From: Usitatibacter palustris
GTDB taxonomy: Bacteria; Pseudomonadota; Gammaproteobacteria; Burkholderiales; Usitatibacteraceae
Reading direction: 5' to 3'
Assembly: GCF_013003985.1 (NCBI RefSeq)
Contig: NZ_CP053073.1
Span: 3,534,001 to 3,598,000, forward strand
DNA: 64,000 bases
The notes under the pieces are model-generated. The model was given only the letters and a program-made list of their open reading frames with translations. It was not told where the DNA came from and ran no database searches. Positions 60,163-64,000 of the stretch are shown piece by piece (positions within the stretch are counted from its first letter, which is position 1; every line of letters begins with the position of its first letter). The position numbers and the translations under genes are program-made.

Positions 60163-61467
60163 TTACCCCCCGGAGGCCAGCTCCCGCACAAGGCGATCGA
60201 GGAATTCGATGGCCTGGTGGAAGGCACCGATCTCGAGCCGTTCGTCGCGGCCGTGCATGCGTTCGACCTCCATCGCGATTCCCGCGACCCCGTAAACCGG
60301 AATCCCGATGACCCGCAGGCGCGATCCATCGGTGGCGCCGGCGCTCATCGTCGGCGTGACCACGACGCCGGGCCACGTGGCGGCCGCCACGCGCCGGATC
60401 GTCTTCATCGCTTTCGAATCCGGATCGCTCGGGGGGCTGGGCTTCGGGTCGTAAAGCGCCTTCACGGCCACGCGCTCGCCGGCGAGCGTGACGAGAGTCC
60501 GTTGCAGGTCCTGCGGATTCTCGTTGGGCAGCATGCGGCAGTTCACGGTGGCCTTGGCCGTCTGCGGCAAGGCATTGCTCGCATGTCCGGCCTCGAGCCG
60601 CGTAGCCACGCATGTCGTGCGCAGTTGCGCATTGAGGGAGGGGTCCGCAACGGCACGGCGCAGTTGGTCCCCGGTAGCCGAGCGCGCGGGGAATTGGTGG
60701 CGCGACAGGCGGTCGAGCGCCGCGACAAGATCGTAGATCGCGTTGTCGGCGCGCGGCAGCGAGCTGTGGCCGCCCGCGTTCGTCGCGGCGAGCTCGTAGG
60801 TGAAGGGAATCTTCTCGCTCACCTGCACGGCGAGCTCGTAAGGCTTCCCGTCGCGCAGCACGAGGTTCCCGCCTTCGTTGATGGCGAACTCCGCGTCGAT
60901 CGCGTCGCGGCGATTCGCGATGAGCCAGGTGACACCATTGGTCGTACCGCCCTCTTCGTCGGCGGTGAGCGCAACGATCACGTCGCGCTTCGGTTTCCAG
61001 CCCGCCTTGTGCGCGCGCACGAGGTTCGCGATGAAGATCGCGGCCTGCGCCTTGTCGTCGATGGTGCCGCGGCCGTAGAAATAGCCGTCCTTCTCGGTGA
61101 GTTTGAAGGGATCGAGGCCGTCGGACCAGTCTTCCTTCTTCGCCTCGACCACGTCGATGTGGGCGAGCAGCATCACGGGCTTCAGCTCGCCGGTGCCGCG
61201 CAGGCGCGCGACGAGGTTGCCCTTGCGCGGTGCGGGCTCGAGCACCTCCACGTCCTTCGGATCAAACCCTGCGTCGAGCAGGCGCCTGGCCATCGCGCGA
61301 GCGGCGGCGGTGTTGTCGCCGTCGGGGTGAACCGTGCGGATCTCGATCAGCTCGCGGTAGATGTCGCGCGTGAGCTGCTGGTGCGGGCTCGCGGACTGCG
61401 CGGACGCCGCGCCCGAAAGAAATGTGGCCGCCAGCGCGAGCGCGCCGCACGGCCACTTGTTCGTCAT
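60163..61467 (-). CDS. M20 family metallopeptidase, exported
   Basis: The 434-residue protein begins with a signal peptide (MTNKWPCGALALAATFLSGAASA). The metal-site motifs of the M20 family are present: MLLAHIDVVEAKKEDW with the first His and Asp, GRGTIDDKAQ with the bridging Asp, TADEEGG with catalytic Glu and metal-binding Glu, and ATDGSRLR and a late His in IGAFHQAIEFL. The dimerisation domain sits between, with GGHSSLPRADNAIY. It likely hydrolyses peptides in the periplasm. Its ATG overlaps the stop of the small Cys-rich gene (TGATGA). Confidence 0.93.
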   Translation of the reverse strand: MTNKWPCGALALAATFLSGAASAQSASPHQQLTRDIYRELIEIRTVHPDGDNTAAARAMARRLLDAGFDPKDVEVLEPAPRKGNLVARLRGTGELKPVMLLAHIDVVEAKKEDWSDGLDPFKLTEKDGYFYGRGTIDDKAQAAIFIANLVRAHKAGWKPKRDVIVALTADEEGGTTNGVTWLIANRRDAIDAEFAINEGGNLVLRDGKPYELAVQVSEKIPFTYELAATNAGGHSSLPRADNAIYDLVAALDRLSRHQFPARSATGDQLRRAVADPSLNAQLRTTCVATRLEAGHASNALPQTAKATVNCRMLPNENPQDLQRTLVTLAGERVAVKALYDPKPSPPSDPDSKAMKTIRRVAAATWPGVVVTPTMSAGATDGSRLRVIGIPVYGVAGIAMEVERMHGRDERLEIGAFHQAIEFLDRLVRELASGG

Positions 61468-61760
61468 CACTTCGTCTGCGTCGGGGCCTGGGTCTTGGAT
61501 GTGGGTGCTTCCTTGCACACCGAAGCACAGGCGTTGCTGCTGTCCTGGAACGTCTTCAGGCACGCGTACTTGGCGTCGCCTTCCTTGGCGGCGGCGTCGC
61601 AGGCCCCATAGGTGTCGGAGGCCTTCTTGCGGCATTCGCCGCAGGGCATCTGGGCAACGGCGGCGGCGGCCTTGGGCGCCGTCGGGGCAGGGGCCTGGGC
61701 CGCGGCAAACATCGGCAGGCCGAGGGTCAGTGAGAGCAGGAACGGTGCGACTTTTCTCAT
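61467..61760 (-). CDS. Small secreted cysteine-containing protein
   Basis: The 97-residue protein has a signal peptide (MRKVAPFLLSLTLGLPMFAAA) and an Ala/Pro linker, then a helical segment with six cysteines in a C-x2-C-x9-C pattern followed by C-x11-C-x3-C (MPCGECRKK, TYGACDAA, KYACLKTF, SNACASVC). The pattern suggests disulfide-linked helices. No family is recognised. It is coupled to the M20 peptidase gene by overlapping stop and start, so the two are probably made together. Confidence 0.75.
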   Translation of the reverse strand: MRKVAPFLLSLTLGLPMFAAAQAPAPTAPKAAAAVAQMPCGECRKKASDTYGACDAAAKEGDAKYACLKTFQDSSNACASVCKEAPTSKTQAPTQTK

Positions 61761-61801
61761 GAATGCCTCCTCAGGTTAGGGTCCTCCACGCAACTTCCTC
61801 G

Positions 61802-63154
61802 TCAGCGCATTCCGGGCAGGCGCCCCTTGATATTGCGCATCATCTTGCCAAGGTTACCGCCTCGCATCATCTTCATCATCTTCTGCATCTGCTCGAACTT
61901 GTTGAGCAGCTGGTTGACTTCCTGCACCTGCACGCCCGCGCCCGCGGCGATGCGCCGCTTGCGCGACGCCTTCAGGATCTCGGGCTTGCGCCGTTCCTGC
62001 GGTGTCATCGAATTGATGATGCCCTCGGTGCGCGCGAGCGCCTTCTCGCCGAGCTCGGGCGATTGCGAGGCCATCTGCGTGAGCTGCGCCGGGAGCTTGT
62101 CCATGAGCGAGGCCATGCCGCCCATCTTCTTCATCTGCTGGAGCTGGGACTTGAAGTCGTCGAGGTCGAAGTCCTTGCCCTTCTTGAACTTCTCCGCGAG
62201 CTTCTCGGCCTCGACGCGATCGACCTTGGCGTGGGCTTCCTCGACGAGCGAGAGGATGTCGCCCATGCCGAGGATGCGCGAGGCCATGCGCTCGGGGTGG
62301 AACGCCTCGAAGCCATCCATCTTTTCCGAGACGCCGACGAACTTGATCGGCTTGCCGGTGACCTGGCGAACGGAGAGCGCCGCGCCGCCGCGCGCATCGC
62401 CATCGAGCTTCGTGAGGACGATGCCGGTGAGCGGCAGCGCTTCGGCGAAAGCGCGCGCAACGTTCACCGCGTCCTGGCCCTGCATCGAGTCGACCACGAA
62501 GAGCGTCTCGATCGGCTTCACGCCGGCGTGGATCGCCTTCACTTCGGCCATCATCGCTTCGTCGATCGCCAGGCGTCCGGCGGTGTCGACGATCAGCACG
62601 TCGTAGTAATGCTTGCGCGCCCAGTCGAGCGCGGCCTCGGCGATCGCCACCGGCTTCTGCGACGTGTCCGACGGAAAGAGATCGACCTCGAGGTTCTTCG
62701 CGAGGGTCGCCAGCTGCTCGATGGCGGCCGGGCGGTAGACGTCGGTCGAGACCAGGAGAATCTTCTTCTTGGTGGTCTTCGTGAGCAGCCGCGCGAGCTT
62801 GCCGGCACTCGTGGTCTTGCCCGCGCCCTGCAGGCCGGCGAGCAGGAACACCGCGGGCGGCTGCGTGGCGAAATCGAGCGCGGCATTCGTGCCGCCCATC
62901 AGCGCGACCAGCTCGGAATGGACGACGCCGATCAGCGCCTGGCCCGGCGTGAGGCTGCCGACCACCTCCTGGCCGAGCGCCTTTTCCTTCACGCGGGCGA
63001 CGAAATCCTTGACGACGGGAAGTCCGGCGTCGGCGTCGAGCAGCGCGAGGCGGACCTCGCGGAGCGCTTCCTGGATGTTGTCTTCAGTCAGGCGCGCGTG
63101 ACCGCGCAGCGTCTTTACAACGGAGGACAGGCGTTGGGTGAGGGCGTCGAGCAT
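61802..63154 (-). CDS. ffh: Signal recognition particle protein Ffh
   Basis: The 450-residue SRP54 GTPase targets inner-membrane proteins co-translationally. The N domain is followed by the G domain: P-loop GLQGAGKTTS, VSTDVYRPAAIEQL, VDTAGRLAID, TKLDGDARGG and GVSEKMDGFEAFHPERMASRILGMGD. The Met-rich M domain (LQQMKKMGGMASLMDKLP, then KMMKMMRGGNLGKMM) binds 4.5S RNA and signal sequences. Length is standard. It is divergent from the ypjD-like gene. Confidence 0.98.
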   Translation of the reverse strand: MLDALTQRLSSVVKTLRGHARLTEDNIQEALREVRLALLDADAGLPVVKDFVARVKEKALGQEVVGSLTPGQALIGVVHSELVALMGGTNAALDFATQPPAVFLLAGLQGAGKTTSAGKLARLLTKTTKKKILLVSTDVYRPAAIEQLATLAKNLEVDLFPSDTSQKPVAIAEAALDWARKHYYDVLIVDTAGRLAIDEAMMAEVKAIHAGVKPIETLFVVDSMQGQDAVNVARAFAEALPLTGIVLTKLDGDARGGAALSVRQVTGKPIKFVGVSEKMDGFEAFHPERMASRILGMGDILSLVEEAHAKVDRVEAEKLAEKFKKGKDFDLDDFKSQLQQMKKMGGMASLMDKLPAQLTQMASQSPELGEKALARTEGIINSMTPQERRKPEILKASRKRRIAAGAGVQVQEVNQLLNKFEQMQKMMKMMRGGNLGKMMRNIKGRLPGMR

Positions 63155-63194
63155 CGGGAAAGGGTAAACTGAAAGGGACTGGAACCGCGCGGAA

Positions 63195-64000
63195 ATGCTT
63201 GATTCCCTTTTGTATATTAGCACCGCGGCCTGCTGGCTCGCGTTGACCGGCATCGCCTTGAAGCAGGCCCGGCCCGGGCATTCCCCGGCCACCCTGGGGC
63301 GCGTCGTCGCGGTCCTTTTCCCGCTGGGCCTCGTCCTGCACGCCATGCTCATCTACAACGGCGTGATGGTCGCCGAAGGGCTCAACCTCGGATTCGCGAA
63401 CGCGGTATCGCTCATCGTTTGGCTCACTGCGCTCATCTACTGGCTCGCGAGCATCGTCTATCGGGGACTGTCGAGCATGCAGGGGATGATGGCGCCGGTG
63501 GCACTCGTGGCCGTCGCGGTGCAATTCCTCGTGCCCTCGCGCCACATCGTCACCTACACCGGCGAGCCGCTCTTCACGCTGCACTTCGCCATCGCGATGC
63601 TGGGCTACGCGCTGTTCATCGTGGCCACCGTGCACGCGGTGGTGATGCTCGTGGAGGAAAAGTGGCTGCACAAGGGCGTCATGCCGCCGTTCCTGCGCAC
63701 GCTGCCCCCGCTGCTCGAGATGGAGGCGCTGCTCTTCCGCGTGCTCCTCGCCGCATTCGTGATGCTCACGCTCACCGTGATCACGGGCCTGTTCTTCTCC
63801 GAGCAGCTCTTCGGCAAGCCCCTGACCTTCACCCACAAGTCGATCTTCGGAATCATCTCGTGGTTCATCTTCGGCGGCCTGCTCGTAGGCCACTACGCGT
63901 GGGGCTGGCGCGGCCGCAGGGCCGTGCACTGGACGCTCGCCGGATTCACCACGCTCCTGCTCGCGTACGTGGGCAGCAAGTTCGTGGCTGAAATCATCCT
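63195..64000 (+). CDS. CcsA/YpjD-family cytochrome c assembly membrane protein, partial
   Basis: From ATG 63195 the frame is open to the window edge (268 codons). At least seven helices are visible. Family features include an LHAMLIYNG segment, SIVYRGLSSMQGMMAPVALVAV, LHFAIAMLGYALFIVATVHA, PLLEMEALLFRVLLAAFVMLTLTVITG-like run, THKSIFGIISWFIFGGLLVGHYAWGWRGRRAVHWT and a C-terminal helix. YpjD-type genes are commonly divergent from ffh in proteobacteria. The stop lies beyond the window. Confidence 0.9.
   Translation, partial: MLDSLLYISTAACWLALTGIALKQARPGHSPATLGRVVAVLFPLGLVLHAMLIYNGVMVAEGLNLGFANAVSLIVWLTALIYWLASIVYRGLSSMQGMMAPVALVAVAVQFLVPSRHIVTYTGEPLFTLHFAIAMLGYALFIVATVHAVVMLVEEKWLHKGVMPPFLRTLPPLLEMEALLFRVLLAAFVMLTLTVITGLFFSEQLFGKPLTFTHKSIFGIISWFIFGGLLVGHYAWGWRGRRAVHWTLAGFTTLLLAYVGSKFVAEII

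Overview
The window is about two-thirds G+C and tightly packed with genes. It looks like a chromosome segment from a betaproteobacterium. The evidence is the rpsP-rimM-trmD-rplS block, ffh divergent from a ypjD-like gene, plsY divergent from folB, a BPSS1780-type membrane protein, and lone TctC-type binding proteins. Genus cannot be assigned from the sequence alone. No tRNA, rRNA, insertion sequence, prophage or CRISPR array was seen.

Layout. 1-4.6 kb: a very long secreted NHL-repeat/Ig-like protein running off the left edge, with a NarL-type response regulator upstream. 4.8-9.7 kb: a small secreted protein, a GNAT acetyltransferase, then an overlapping three-gene unit (membrane sensor half, sensor-MFS fusion, ABC-type substrate-binding protein). 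9.7-12.6 kb: an isolated secretin whose signal-peptide segment is out of frame with its body. 12.8-19.5 kb: Rieske oxygenase, small secreted protein, secreted lipase with a cysteine-rich insert, a putative regulator, and a second EF-G-like GTPase with a membrane protein. 19.7-24.6 kb: a compact peptide-export system with three tiny double-glycine-leader peptides, a CPBP membrane protease, an HlyD-type adaptor and a C39-peptidase ABC exporter. 24.6-31.7 kb: transporters plus an apparent amino-sugar/peptidoglycan-glycan salvage operon. 31.7-39.9 kb: sulfurtransferase, S9 peptidase, DUF2784, receiver protein, plsY, folB, BPSS1780, YbaK, TauE/SafE, xerD and ogt.

39.8-56.5 kb: two co-oriented catabolic clusters flank a TonB-ExbB-ExbD-ExbD-TPR block. 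One holds a ComC/malate-type dehydrogenase, an SdhA/FrdA-like flavoprotein and a fused TRAP permease. The other holds a SuyAB-like lyase, a YeiH-family exporter, an SdhB-like Fe-S subunit, two small cytochrome-b-type membrane proteins, a TctC binding protein and a two-subunit class I fumarase/tartrate dehydratase. A divergent GntR regulator and an AEC transporter follow. Together they could take up a sulfonated di- or hydroxyacid, oxidise and hydrate it, eliminate sulfite and export the sulfite. 56.6-64 kb: zinc metallopeptidase, a 559-bp intergenic region with two related hairpin repeats in opposite orientation, the rpsP operon, an M20 peptidase, ffh and a partial ypjD-like gene.

The two most interesting systems are the double-glycine peptide/exporter cluster at 19.7-24.6 kb and the candidate organosulfonate pathway at 39.8-54.8 kb. 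Both are inferred from sequence motifs and gene context only.
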